DNA from: Caballeronia jiangsuensis
Lineage (GTDB): Bacteria > Pseudomonadota > Gammaproteobacteria > Burkholderiales > Burkholderiaceae
Direction: 5' to 3'
Assembly: GCA_000648925.1 (NCBI GenBank)
Contig: JFHF01000008.1
Coordinates: 1-64,000 of the forward strand
DNA: 64,000 nt
The position numbers were made by a program, and so were the translations under genes. Within the stretch, counting starts at the first letter, position 1. Each line of letters begins with the position of its first letter. The notes below the pieces were generated by a model that was not told where the DNA came from, ran no database searches, and worked only from the letters and a program-made list of their open reading frames with translations. This document shows, piece after piece, positions 36,545 through 45,456 of this stretch.

Positions 36545-37510
36545 ATGACGATTCTCGGCATTGAACGAATCACGTACGGCGTGACGGACCTCGACACCTG
36601 TCGGCGTTTTTTCGCCGACTGGGGCCTGAAAGAAGTCGCGCACGACGAAACGCGCGCGCGTTTCGAAACGCTGAACGGCTGCGAAGTGCTGCTCGCGCTG
36701 TCCGACGACCCCGCGCTTCCGCCCGCCTTCGAAGGCGGTCCGACGCTGCGCGAAGTTACGTGGGCCGTCGCGACGCGCGAAGAACTCGACGCATTGCGCG
36801 GACGCTTCGCGGGCCAGCCCGGCCACGTCGAAACGGATGACGCGGTCGGTTGTATCGATCCGAACGGCATGGCGATTCGCGTCGAAGTCACGAAGAAGCG
36901 CGACATCGACGTGAAAGGCTCGCCTTCGAACGTGTGGGGCCAAACCCTGCGCGTCGATACGCCGAGTCCCGTGTACGAACGCGCGGAGCCGGTGGAAGTG
37001 GGGCACGTCGTGTTCTTCACGAACTGTGTCGCGGAGCAGGAGAAGTTCTATCACGAGCTGCTCGGCTTCGAGACATCGGATCGATATCCGGGCCGCGGCG
37101 CATTCATGCGCTGCGCGCCGCACGGCGGCCATCACGATCTGTTCCTTCTGCAATTGCCCGATGGCAAGCGCGGCCTGAATCACGTCGCGTTCACCGTGCG
37201 CGATATCCACGAAGTATTCGGCGGCGGCCTGCACATCAGCCGCTGCGGCTGGACGACACAACTCGGGCCGGGACGTCATCCGGTTTCGTCGGCGTACTTC
37301 TGGTACTTCAAGAATCCGGCGGGCGGACTCATCGAGTATTACGCCGATGAAGACGTGCTCACGCCCGAATGGCAGCCGCGCGATTTCGAGCCCGGCCCGA
37401 CCGTGTTCGCGGAATGGGCCGTCGATGGCGGTCTCGACGGCAACACGCGCCGCCAGAAAGACGCGAAGGCGCCGGAAGGCAAGTTCATGACGGAGCGCAA
37501 AAATGGCTGA
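36545..37510 (+). CDS. Two-domain VOC-superfamily protein (extradiol-dioxygenase-like)
   Basis: A 321-residue protein with two vicinal-oxygen-chelate modules (about 1-120 and 145-270). The second module has the likely metal ligands: His in EVGHVVFFT, His in GLNHVAFTV and the glutamate in GLIEYYAD. This matches type I extradiol ring-cleavage dioxygenases and related glyoxalase-fold enzymes. It is a good candidate for the ring-opening step after the Rieske oxygenase. GAAGGAG precedes the ATG at 36545. Overlaps the reductase gene by 8 bases. Confidence 0.88.
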   Translation: MTILGIERITYGVTDLDTCRRFFADWGLKEVAHDETRARFETLNGCEVLLALSDDPALPPAFEGGPTLREVTWAVATREELDALRGRFAGQPGHVETDDAVGCIDPNGMAIRVEVTKKRDIDVKGSPSNVWGQTLRVDTPSPVYERAEPVEVGHVVFFTNCVAEQEKFYHELLGFETSDRYPGRGAFMRCAPHGGHHDLFLLQLPDGKRGLNHVAFTVRDIHEVFGGGLHISRCGWTTQLGPGRHPVSSAYFWYFKNPAGGLIEYYADEDVLTPEWQPRDFEPGPTVFAEWAVDGGLDGNTRRQKDAKAPEGKFMTERKNG

Positions 37511-38720
37511 TCTTCAAACGGTCGTGGTGATCGGCGGTGGACAGGCGGCGGGCTGGATCGTGAAGACGCTGCGCAAGGAAGGCTTCGACGGCCGCCTCGT
37601 GATGATCGCCGACGAGATTCATCTTCCCTACGAGCGCCCGCCGCTGTCGAAGGCCGTGCTCGCGGGCGATGCGGATATCGACACCGTGCGAATCGTCGAT
37701 CACGACGCGTTCGCCGAGCTGAACGTCGAAGCGTGGCAGCCGGAATGCGCGGCATCGATCGATCGCGACGCGCGCATCGTGCGCACCGCGAGCGGACGCG
37801 AAGTGCGCTACGACCGCCTCGTCATCGCGACGGGCGGCGCGGCGCGGCGTCTGCCGGCGTCGCTCGTGAAGACTTCGCATCTCGCCTATCTGCGCACGCT
37901 CGACGACGCGATGCTCATCGGCAAGCGTCTGCGCGAGAGCCATAGCAAGCGGCTCGTCGTGATCGGCGGCGGATGGATCGGCCTCGAAGTCGCGGCGACG
38001 GCGAAGAAGCTCGGCGTCGATGTGACGGTGATCGAAGGCGCGCCGCGTCTGTGCGGACGTTCGGTGCCTGAGAGCGTGTCCGAGTTTTTGCTGAAGCTGC
38101 ATCGGGACAACGGCGTCGATGTGCGGCTCAATGCTTCGCTCGTGTCGCTCGATGACTTCGGCAACGGCGTGCGCGCGCAACTCGCAGACGGCACGACGGT
38201 CGATGCCGATTTCGCGGTCGCGGGCATCGGCCTCGCGCCGCATACGGCGATTGCCGAACGCGCGGGCATCGACGTGAACGATGGCATCGTCGTCGATGAA
38301 TTCGGCGCGACGAACGATGCGCATGTGTTCGCGTGCGGCGATGTCGCCAATCATCCGAACGCGTGGCTCAAGCGCCGCGTGCGCCTCGAATCGTGGGCGA
38401 ACGCGCAGAACCAGGCGATCGCGACGGCGCGCGCGGTGCTCGGCGTGCGCACGCCGTATGCCGAGATTCCGTGGTTCTGGTCGGATCAGTACGACGTGAA
38501 CCTGCAGATTCTCGGCGACATTCCGGCGGGCGCGGTGCCGGTCGTGCGCGGCGATCTGGACGCGCGTCGCGCATCGCTGTTCTTCTTCGAGGGCGATGCA
38601 TTGCGCGGCGTCATCGCGATCAACGCGACGCGCGATCTCAAGGTCGCGAAGAAATGGATGAGTCAGGGGCGCGCGGTCGATATCGCGGCGCTCGCGGACA
38701 CCGCGAAAGCACTCGCATAA
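37503..38720 (+). CDS. FAD-dependent ferredoxin reductase of the oxygenase system
   Basis: A 405-residue reductase of the BphA4/putidaredoxin-reductase type. GGGQAAG at 11-17 binds FAD, a second GGGWIGLE near 155 binds NAD(P)H, and CGDVANHPN is the conserved late FAD motif. A C-terminal domain of about 80 residues completes the fold. It should transfer electrons from NADH to the Rieske ferredoxin at 27021, although the genes are 10 kb apart in the same operon. It overlaps the VOC gene by 8 bases. Confidence 0.93.
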   Translation: MADLQTVVVIGGGQAAGWIVKTLRKEGFDGRLVMIADEIHLPYERPPLSKAVLAGDADIDTVRIVDHDAFAELNVEAWQPECAASIDRDARIVRTASGREVRYDRLVIATGGAARRLPASLVKTSHLAYLRTLDDAMLIGKRLRESHSKRLVVIGGGWIGLEVAATAKKLGVDVTVIEGAPRLCGRSVPESVSEFLLKLHRDNGVDVRLNASLVSLDDFGNGVRAQLADGTTVDADFAVAGIGLAPHTAIAERAGIDVNDGIVVDEFGATNDAHVFACGDVANHPNAWLKRRVRLESWANAQNQAIATARAVLGVRTPYAEIPWFWSDQYDVNLQILGDIPAGAVPVVRGDLDARRASLFFFEGDALRGVIAINATRDLKVAKKWMSQGRAVDIAALADTAKALA

Positions 38721-38739
38721 CACACAGACGGGAGCAGGC

Positions 38740-40167
38740 ATGAGGAGCATGGGCAATACGGCCGTTCAACACGGCGGCACCGCCACGACAGTCGCCGACG
38801 CGGCCACTGCCGCTCACGCGGTCACGAAGGGATCGATCATCGCGCGCATCGAGCGGCTGCCCGCCAACGCGATGCAGGTGCGCGCGCGTATCCTGATCGG
38901 CGCGGCGACCTTCTTCGATGGCTTCGATGTCATCGTCATTGCGGCGACGCTGCCGCTGCTCATCCAGAAATGGGGGCTCACGCCGGGGCAGGTCGGCTTT
39001 CTGATCGCGTCGGGATCGATCGGCCAACTGATCGGCGCGTTCCTGTTCCCGTCGCTCGCGGAACGCTATGGGCGCGTGCGGTCCATCGCGTGGAGCTCGG
39101 GCATCATCGGCCTGACGAGCATCGCGTGCGGTTTCGCGCCTTCGTTCGCGGTGTTCGTCGCGTTGCGGATCGTGCAGGGCCTCGGGCTCGGCGGCGAGTT
39201 GCCGGTCGCGGCGACGTACATCAACGAGATCACGCGTGCGCATGGACGCGGCCGTTTCGTGCTGCTCTATGAGATCGTGTTTCCGATCGGCCTGCTCGCA
39301 TCGAACGCGTTGGGCGCGTGGATCGTGCCGCGCTTCGGCTGGGAAGTGATGTACTTCATCGGCGGCGTGCCGCTTCTGCTGTTCTTCCTGTTGCGCACGC
39401 TGGTGCCGGAATCGCCGCGCTGGCTCGGCGAGCGCGGCCGCATGAGCGAAGCCGGCGACGCGCTCAACGCGTTCGAAGCCACCGTGAAGCAGCCGCTGCC
39501 GCCGCTCGGCAACCTCGCCGAGTTCGAAGCGATGGCGACGCGTCATCCGAAGCGCCGCCGCCTCGATCTGATCGGCCCGGCGTATCTGAAGCGCACGATC
39601 GCGGTCGCGCTTCTGTGGATGACGTGCGGCGTGATTCAGTACGGCCTCTCGACGTGGCTGCCGACGATCTACAAGACCGTCTATCACGCGCCGTTGCAAC
39701 TCGCGCTGAATCTGGCGGTGGCGGCGTCCGTGCTTGGCGTGATCGGCTCGCTGACGTGCGCGCTGATCGTCGACAAGGTCGGGCGCAAGCCGGTCATCAA
39801 CTGGTCGTTCGTGTTGTGCGCGGTGTCGCTGGTGTGTGCGGGCGTGTTCGTCATGCAGTCGGTGTATGTGGTCGCGACGTTCTGCGCGCTGGCGCTCGGC
39901 TTCATGGCGTGCGGCTTCATCACCGCTTATGTCTATACGCCGGAGCTTTATCCGACGAGCATCCGCGCGTTCGGATGCGGCCTCGGCGGCGCATGGCTCA
40001 AGATCGCGGCGATCTTCGCGCCGGCGCTCGTCGGCAAGACGTTGATGGGCGGGAATATGAATGTCGCGTTCTATGCGCTGGCTGTGGTGCCGCTGGTTGC
40101 GGCCGTCGCGGTGCATTACATGGGCATCGAGACGAAGGGGAAGGTGCTGGAGCAGCTTGAAGTTTGA
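38740..40167 (+). CDS. MFS transporter, aromatic-acid/metabolite:proton symporter type
   Basis: A 475-residue transporter with twelve predicted membrane segments. The loop 2-3 motif is LAERYGRVRS, DGFDVIVIA lies in the first helix (a feature of the aromatic acid:H+ symporter family), and GLGLGGELPVA in helix 4 matches the family motif. It should bring the pathway substrate across the inner membrane. It is the last gene of the operon and is followed by a strong terminator. CGGGAGCAGGC precedes the ATG. Confidence 0.92.
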   Translation: MRSMGNTAVQHGGTATTVADAATAAHAVTKGSIIARIERLPANAMQVRARILIGAATFFDGFDVIVIAATLPLLIQKWGLTPGQVGFLIASGSIGQLIGAFLFPSLAERYGRVRSIAWSSGIIGLTSIACGFAPSFAVFVALRIVQGLGLGGELPVAATYINEITRAHGRGRFVLLYEIVFPIGLLASNALGAWIVPRFGWEVMYFIGGVPLLLFFLLRTLVPESPRWLGERGRMSEAGDALNAFEATVKQPLPPLGNLAEFEAMATRHPKRRRLDLIGPAYLKRTIAVALLWMTCGVIQYGLSTWLPTIYKTVYHAPLQLALNLAVAASVLGVIGSLTCALIVDKVGRKPVINWSFVLCAVSLVCAGVFVMQSVYVVATFCALALGFMACGFITAYVYTPELYPTSIRAFGCGLGGAWLKIAAIFAPALVGKTLMGGNMNVAFYALAVVPLVAAVAVHYMGIETKGKVLEQLEV

Positions 40168-40174
40168 TGCTTTC

Positions 40175-40215
40175 TTTTCAGGCCCGGCGGGTTGCACCGC
40201 CGGGCCTGAAATTTT
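40175..40215. terminator. Bidirectional terminator closing the Rieske operon
   Basis: TTTCAGGCCCGGCGG-GTTGCA-CCGCCGGGCCTGAAA forms a perfect 15-bp stem, followed on the plus strand by TTTT and preceded by TTTT. It stops the 14-gene operon and can also act on the convergent nucleoside-hydrolase gene. Confidence 0.93.
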
Positions 40216-40219
40216 GGCG

Positions 40220-41338
40220 TTACTGGAATTTCACGGGGACGGGGCGCGTCAGCAGATCGACGTAGAAGTTGAAGAATCGATCGTTGTCGTAGCGCGTCAC
40301 ATAGGTGATCTTTTGCGGCGATGCTCCGGCCTGCGGCGCATCCGGATACACCTTCACGTGCCCCTGATCCTCGCCGGGCGTCGTGTCGATGTCGAGATAC
40401 GCGCTCTGCGTCTGTGTCGCGTAAGTCGAGTCGAGGAAATAGCCGATCGTCAGCGTGTCGTAGATATCCGTGTTCGTCGAGAATGCGCCCGCGTTCGCGA
40501 TTGCGTAGACCTTGGTCACCGCTGTTTGTCCGGTCGGCGGATTGACGATCTGGTTGTAGACCGATTCCGTCAGCGGCACGGTGTTGGTCACGTCGAGCGG
40601 GATGACTTTCTGCGGGATCGTCGTCTGCAAGAGTGTTCGCACCGCGACGGGATCGAACCACCAGTTCAGCTCGCCGACCGCGTTCGCATTGCCCGCCACG
40701 TTCATCGCGCCGCCCATGTAGACGATTCCCTTGATGAGCGGAACGATCTCCGGCGCTTTCTGCACGGCGGTGGCGAGATTGGTCGGCGGTCCGACTTCGA
40801 TGATTGTCACCTGGTTCGGATAGCGCTTGATCGTCTCGACGATGAAGTCGGCCGCGCTCTGGCTTTGCAGCTTCGCCGACGTCGCGAAGCCGTCGGGCGG
40901 CGCGGTCAGTTGCGACTGGCTCGTCGGCTCGGGACGCATCCATGCGCCGAAGTAGCCGTTCGGATTCGCGGCCTGCTGCGCGCGAATGCTCGCGACATCG
41001 TATTGCAGCGGATAATTCGCGCCCGCATAGACGCCGACCTTGTCCTGCACGCCCATGCGTTCGACCGCCTTCAGCGCCTCGGCTTGCTCCTGCAAGAGCC
41101 AGTCGTTGCCGGTCACGACGCACAGGCCGAGCAGGTTGACCTTGCCCTCGCCCATTAGCTGCGTGGACATCGCGAAGAGCTGACCGTCGTCGCCCATCGT
41201 GTTGAAGTCCGAATCGATGATGATCTTCGGCGCTTTCGCAAAAGCGGGCTGGTTGTCGTCGTCGGAGCCGCCACAACCGGCGAGCATGGCGACGATGACA
41301 ACAGAAACGATCAGGAATGCTGCGCTGCAACCTCGCAT
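40220..41338 (-). CDS. Inosine/uridine-preferring nucleoside-hydrolase-like lipoprotein
   Basis: A 372-residue protein with a lipoprotein signal (hydrophobic stretch then AGC, Cys at residue 22). The nucleoside hydrolase fold is shown by DSDFNTMGDDGQLF, the calcium and ribose-binding aspartate cluster; the later YMGGAMN and NWWFDPVAV regions are also typical. Catalogue members cleave ribonucleosides to base and ribose; an exported lipidated form would act in the periplasm. GGGAGACGGC supports the ATG at 41338. The start chosen gives a clean signal peptide. Confidence 0.85.
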   Translation of the reverse strand: MRGCSAAFLIVSVVIVAMLAGCGGSDDDNQPAFAKAPKIIIDSDFNTMGDDGQLFAMSTQLMGEGKVNLLGLCVVTGNDWLLQEQAEALKAVERMGVQDKVGVYAGANYPLQYDVASIRAQQAANPNGYFGAWMRPEPTSQSQLTAPPDGFATSAKLQSQSAADFIVETIKRYPNQVTIIEVGPPTNLATAVQKAPEIVPLIKGIVYMGGAMNVAGNANAVGELNWWFDPVAVRTLLQTTIPQKVIPLDVTNTVPLTESVYNQIVNPPTGQTAVTKVYAIANAGAFSTNTDIYDTLTIGYFLDSTYATQTQSAYLDIDTTPGEDQGHVKVYPDAPQAGASPQKITYVTRYDNDRFFNFYVDLLTRPVPVKFQ

Positions 41339-41439
41339 GATGCCGTCTCCCGAAGCGATTTGTAGTAAGCGCGCCGTGACATGGCGCAATTCATTCTACG
41401 ATCGATCGGGAGAGCGTGTTTGGCGGCTCGCAAAACGAC

Positions 41440-41472
41440 AACGCCGGAACGACCATGAGTCGTCCCGGCGTT
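41440..41472 (-). terminator. Terminator downstream of tssC
   Basis: AACGCCGG...CCGGCGTT (41440-41447 with 41465-41472) encloses ACGAC/GTCGT with one mismatch, forming a long stem-loop 25 bases past the tssC stop. On the minus strand the stem is followed by GTCGTTTTGC, a short T-run. It probably ends the tssB-tssC transcript. Confidence 0.75.
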
Positions 41473-41496
41473 CCAGACAACGCGCTACCGCGATGG

Positions 41497-43050
41497 TCAG
41501 CTCTTCGCCTTGGGCATCTGCGAAACCAGCGACAAGCCGATGTCCATGCCTTCCACCTGGAAGTGCGGCACGACGAAGAGCTTGATGCGGAAGAAGCCCG
41601 GATTGTCCTCGATATCCTCGACCATCACCTTCGCCTCACGCAGCGGATGCGATGCCTGCAACTCATCGCCCGGATCCTTCATCTCGGTGACGAGGCTCTT
41701 GATCCAGTTGTTCAGTTCGAGTTCGAGCAGACGCCGGTCCTTGGTCGTGCCGATGTTCTCGCGCTGAATCAGCTTGAGATAATGCGCGATGCGCGAGAGC
41801 AGGAAGATATACGGCAGGCGCGCGTTGATGCGGCTGTTCGCGGTCGCTTCCTTGGTCTCGTAGAGCGCGGGCTTTTGCGTCGAGTTCGCCGAGAAGAAGC
41901 ACGCGAAATCGTGGTTCTTGTAGAACGACAGCGGGATGAAACCAAGGTTCGCGAATTCGAACTCACGCGTCTCGGGAATCAGCACCTCGGTCGGGATCTT
42001 CGGCTGCACGCCGGTGCCGAGATCATACAGATGCACCGGAAGATCCTCGACCTTGCCGCCCGCCTGCGGACCGCGAATCTGCACGCACCAGCCGTTGTTC
42101 ACGAAGCTGCGCGTCATGTTCGCCGCGAACGCGAACGACGCGTTCACCCACAGATAACGATCGTGGTCCGGACCCTTCACCTGCTCTTCGTAGTTGAAGG
42201 CGCGAACGGGCGTGGTGTCCTTGCCGTACGGCAGGCGACCAAGCACGCGCGGCATCACGAGACCGACGTAGCGCGCATCGTCCGTGTCGCGGAAGCTCTT
42301 CCACTTGATGTACTCGGCGCGGTCGAAATAGTTGCCGATGTCCTGGATCGCCGCGACTTCTTCCATCGACTTCTTGCCGAAGAAGGCCGCGCCCACCGCG
42401 CCGATGAACGGCATGTGCGCCGCCGCCGCCACCTTCGAGATATTGCGCAGCAAGGCCACGTCCTGCGGCGAGTTGGCGAATTCGAAGTCGCTGACGAGCG
42501 CGCTGATCGGCTGGCCGCCCGGCGTGTCGTATTCCTCGATGTAGGTCAGGCGATACAGGCCGCTCTGGATCAGTTCCGGCGCGTCGTCGAAATCGCGGAC
42601 CAGCGCGTCCTTCGATACGTCCAGCACTTCGATGCGCGCGTTCTTGCGGAAATCCGTGCGCGACACGAGCATCTTCAGGCCACGCCAGCGGCCTTCCAGC
42701 GCCTGGAACTCGGGGTTGTGCATCACCGAATCGAGCTGCTTGCTGATCTGACGATCAAGTTGACCGATGAAGAAATCGAGCAGCGATTTGTCGAGACGGT
42801 CCACCGGCTTGCTCGTCTGCGCGACGAGATCGAGGAACGCGCCCATGCCGCGCGCGAGGCGCTCGTCGGCGGAGGCTTCGGACAGCGTGTCGCTGTCGCG
42901 GAAGGCTTCGAGCGGACGCGCCTGCGCCACCGGGCTCAGGTTGATCTTGTTGCACAGCGATGCATAGACGCTGTCACCATACGACTCTTGCGGAGCGTCG
43001 AGCACGACGGTTTCGCCTGCTGCGCTCGCGCGGACTTCTTTCTTACTCAT
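41497..43050 (-). CDS. tssC: Type VI secretion contractile sheath large subunit TssC/VipB
   Basis: A 517-residue sheath protein. The core is well conserved: LEGRWRGLKMLVSRT near the N-terminal third, FGLVSDFEF-like segment ALVSDFEFANSPQD, and the C-terminal GFFRIKLFVVPHFQVEGMD typical of TssC. With TssB it forms the cytoplasmic sheath around the Hcp tube; contraction drives secretion. The gene follows tssB by 43 bases on the same strand. Confidence 0.97.
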   Translation of the reverse strand: MSKKEVRASAAGETVVLDAPQESYGDSVYASLCNKINLSPVAQARPLEAFRDSDTLSEASADERLARGMGAFLDLVAQTSKPVDRLDKSLLDFFIGQLDRQISKQLDSVMHNPEFQALEGRWRGLKMLVSRTDFRKNARIEVLDVSKDALVRDFDDAPELIQSGLYRLTYIEEYDTPGGQPISALVSDFEFANSPQDVALLRNISKVAAAAHMPFIGAVGAAFFGKKSMEEVAAIQDIGNYFDRAEYIKWKSFRDTDDARYVGLVMPRVLGRLPYGKDTTPVRAFNYEEQVKGPDHDRYLWVNASFAFAANMTRSFVNNGWCVQIRGPQAGGKVEDLPVHLYDLGTGVQPKIPTEVLIPETREFEFANLGFIPLSFYKNHDFACFFSANSTQKPALYETKEATANSRINARLPYIFLLSRIAHYLKLIQRENIGTTKDRRLLELELNNWIKSLVTEMKDPGDELQASHPLREAKVMVEDIEDNPGFFRIKLFVVPHFQVEGMDIGLSLVSQMPKAKS

Positions 43051-43093
43051 CGTTTGTCCTGTCTGGGAAGCTTGTCGGTTGAGGGCTGAAGGC

Positions 43094-43606
43094 TCAGGCG
43101 TGACCTTCGGGCTGCGTCGCCGCCGTGGCGATCTGCGAAAGCTCGCCGCGCAGCTTGTCGGAGAGTTCCTTGTTCTTCAGGATTTTTTCGAACTCGCGAC
43201 GGAACGTTCCGTTGTCCAGCAGATTCGATTTCAGATCGCGCAGCAGATTGCGCACGGCGAGCAGCGCCTGCAGTTCCGGGATCTGCCGGGCCACTTGCTC
43301 CGGCTCGAAGTCCTTCATCGAGCGGAAGGAGAGGTTGACCGGCATATCGGAGCCGTCGTTCGCGAGCGTGTTCTCGGTAGCGAATTTCAGGTCGGGCGCG
43401 TAGTCCGCCAGAACCGCGTCGAAGTTGTTCTTGTCGATGTTGACCTTCTTGCGCTCGGAAAGCGGCGCCTGCTCGCGTCCCGCGCTGAAGTCGCCCGCGA
43501 CGAGCAGCTTGAGCGGCAATTCGATCTTCTTTTGCGCGCCGCCGGTATGCAGATCGAGCGTGATCGAAACACGGCTCTTGGGAATCTCTCTCTGAAAGCT
43601 ATCCAT
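43094..43606 (-). CDS. tssB: Type VI secretion contractile sheath small subunit TssB/VipA
   Basis: A 170-residue sheath subunit that pairs with TssC. The start QREIPKSRVSITLDLHTGGA and the segment KKVNIDKNNFDAVLADYAP are conserved in TssB. The C-terminal part (LRDLKSNLLDNGTFRREFEKIL) is the helical region that binds TssC. The ATG at 43606 is preceded by TAAGGA; a TTG codon immediately upstream is less likely. First gene of the leftward T6SS transcript. Confidence 0.97.
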   Translation of the reverse strand: MDSFQREIPKSRVSITLDLHTGGAQKKIELPLKLLVAGDFSAGREQAPLSERKKVNIDKNNFDAVLADYAPDLKFATENTLANDGSDMPVNLSFRSMKDFEPEQVARQIPELQALLAVRNLLRDLKSNLLDNGTFRREFEKILKNKELSDKLRGELSQIATAATQPEGHA

Positions 43607-44103
43607 CAATAATCCTTAATAAATAGATGACATGCATCTCAATATAGAGAAGCCGGACCAAAGTCTTTGGGCCTGCCCCGACCGGGCGGAAGACATACCC
43701 AGTCTACGAATCTGTCTTTCGAAGGTCATTGGGGTCTTATTAGAACAGGTTTCACCTCAATAAAAAAGTATCGTTAGCTTGCCTTGAGATTTGACAATCG
43801 TGACGAACCAACACGCGCGGACGTTGATATAAAACGGTTTTTTAAATCTCCCTCACGGTCTTCCTTCGAGTTCCAAGACCGCGGCTCATTCCAAAATCCG
43901 ACACTATTTGACACTTCTCACCGACCGCGATTCATCTTGAAATTAGTCCGCACGCCGTCGTGACCGACCGCAAGTCGCTGTTATCAAGCAAATTTGTATT
44001 TTTTGATGGTTAATCAAATCGTTTTCATGAGTAGGTATACGAATTAAATCCATGTCTATAGAATCCATTCCAATACAAACGAATAGCACCACCAAATATA
44101 CTC
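43607..44103. other. AT-rich divergent regulatory spacer of the T6SS locus
   Basis: This 497-bp stretch between tssB and tssK is visibly more AT-rich than its surroundings, mostly from 43730 to 44103, and contains no gene. TTGACA occurs at 43791 and at 43908 but neither has a well-spaced -10 box, and I found no convincing sigma-54 element. AT-rich spacers of this kind are common targets of silencing proteins such as H-NS/MvaT/Bv3F types. The tssK start has no good ribosome site in the final bases (ATATACTC before ATG). Confidence 0.6.
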
Positions 44104-45456
44104 ATGCGGATCGATAAGCCGCTCTGGCACGAAGGACTGATTCTCACGCAGCAGCATTTCCAGCAACAGGAGCGGTGGACGGAATTCGCCCTGCGCCAGT
44201 TCACGTCGGCCGCGCTCGCGCAGCCGTGGGGAACGCTCGACGTCGAGGTCGACGAAGACGCGCTCGCAGCCGGCCGCTTCAAGCTGTCGCGGCTCAGGCT
44301 GCGGTTTCCCGACGGCACGCCCATCGACACGTCGCTGGCGCAGGCGCTGCCGCCCGCGCGCGATCTGACGCAGGGCGTGAGCGCCGAACGGCAAAGCGTG
44401 ACCGTGCTGGCCGCGCTCGCGCTGCCCGACGCCAACGGCAACAACTGCCGCATGGACGATACGCCGCTCACCCGTCCGCGCCGCGCGTATCGCGAGTTCG
44501 TCAAGGTGGTCGATCTGAACGGAACGGACGAAACCGAGATCGCCGCGGAGCGTCACGCCGTGCGTCTGCTTCTCGACTTCGAGCCGCATGCCGACGACAC
44601 CGTCTGCGCCATCGCGCGCCTGACGCGTTCGACGAGCGGACAGTTCCAGCTCGACCGGCGTTACGTGCCTCCCTGTCTGTCGCTGGGCGCGCATGCGCTG
44701 CATGTCGAGCGCATCAGCCGGATGGCCGACATCCTGCTGGCCAAGAGCCTCGCGCTCGGCGTGCGACGCAGCGAGCGCATCGAACAGGTCGCCGAATACG
44801 GCGTGGCCGACGTGCAACTGTTCTGGCTCCTGCACTGCATCCATGCAGCGTGGCCGAAGCTGCGGTTCCTCGCGTCGAATCCGAACCTGCCGCCCGAGCG
44901 GCTGTATGCGGTTCTGGCCGAGCTTGCCAGCGCGTTGATGACCTTCTCCACGAGCGCGCAACTCACGGATATCCCATCCTACGATCACGTGCGCGCGGAC
45001 GAAGTCTTCGCGGAGATCGAATCGATGATCCGCAATCTGCTTGACGCGATCATCCCGTCGCGCGTCGTGCCGATCAATCTCACGCACGACAACGCGACGA
45101 CGTGGAGCGGCAAGATTCTCGACACGCGCATCGCCGATGGCGCCGCCGACTGGTATCTGTCGGTCAACTCGACGCTCCCCGCCTTCGAGCTCATCGAGCG
45201 CATCCCGCGCCTGTGCAAGATCGGTGCGCCCGACGAAGTCGATCACATCGTCAATTCCGCGCTCGCGGGCATTGCGCTGAAGACCGTTCAGCGCGTGCCG
45301 GCGGCGATTCCCGTGCGTCTCGACAACCAGTACTTCGCACTCGATGCCGCGAGTCCCGCGCTCGCGCGCATGCTGGCCGCGCGCGCATGCCAGGTCTATC
45401 TGCCGACATCGGTGCCGGATGTCTCGCTCGAACTCTACGCGGTGCTGCGCTCATGA
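44104..45456 (+). CDS. tssK: Type VI secretion baseplate subunit TssK
   Basis: A 450-residue TssK. The N-terminal LWHEGLILTQQHFQQQERW is the family's most conserved segment, and DWYLSVNS...LIERIPRLCKIGAP is the other clear landmark. TssK links the baseplate (TssE/F/G) to the membrane complex. First gene of the rightward set; its stop overlaps tssL by four bases. Confidence 0.97.
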   Translation: MRIDKPLWHEGLILTQQHFQQQERWTEFALRQFTSAALAQPWGTLDVEVDEDALAAGRFKLSRLRLRFPDGTPIDTSLAQALPPARDLTQGVSAERQSVTVLAALALPDANGNNCRMDDTPLTRPRRAYREFVKVVDLNGTDETEIAAERHAVRLLLDFEPHADDTVCAIARLTRSTSGQFQLDRRYVPPCLSLGAHALHVERISRMADILLAKSLALGVRRSERIEQVAEYGVADVQLFWLLHCIHAAWPKLRFLASNPNLPPERLYAVLAELASALMTFSTSAQLTDIPSYDHVRADEVFAEIESMIRNLLDAIIPSRVVPINLTHDNATTWSGKILDTRIADGAADWYLSVNSTLPAFELIERIPRLCKIGAPDEVDHIVNSALAGIALKTVQRVPAAIPVRLDNQYFALDAASPALARMLAARACQVYLPTSVPDVSLELYAVLRS

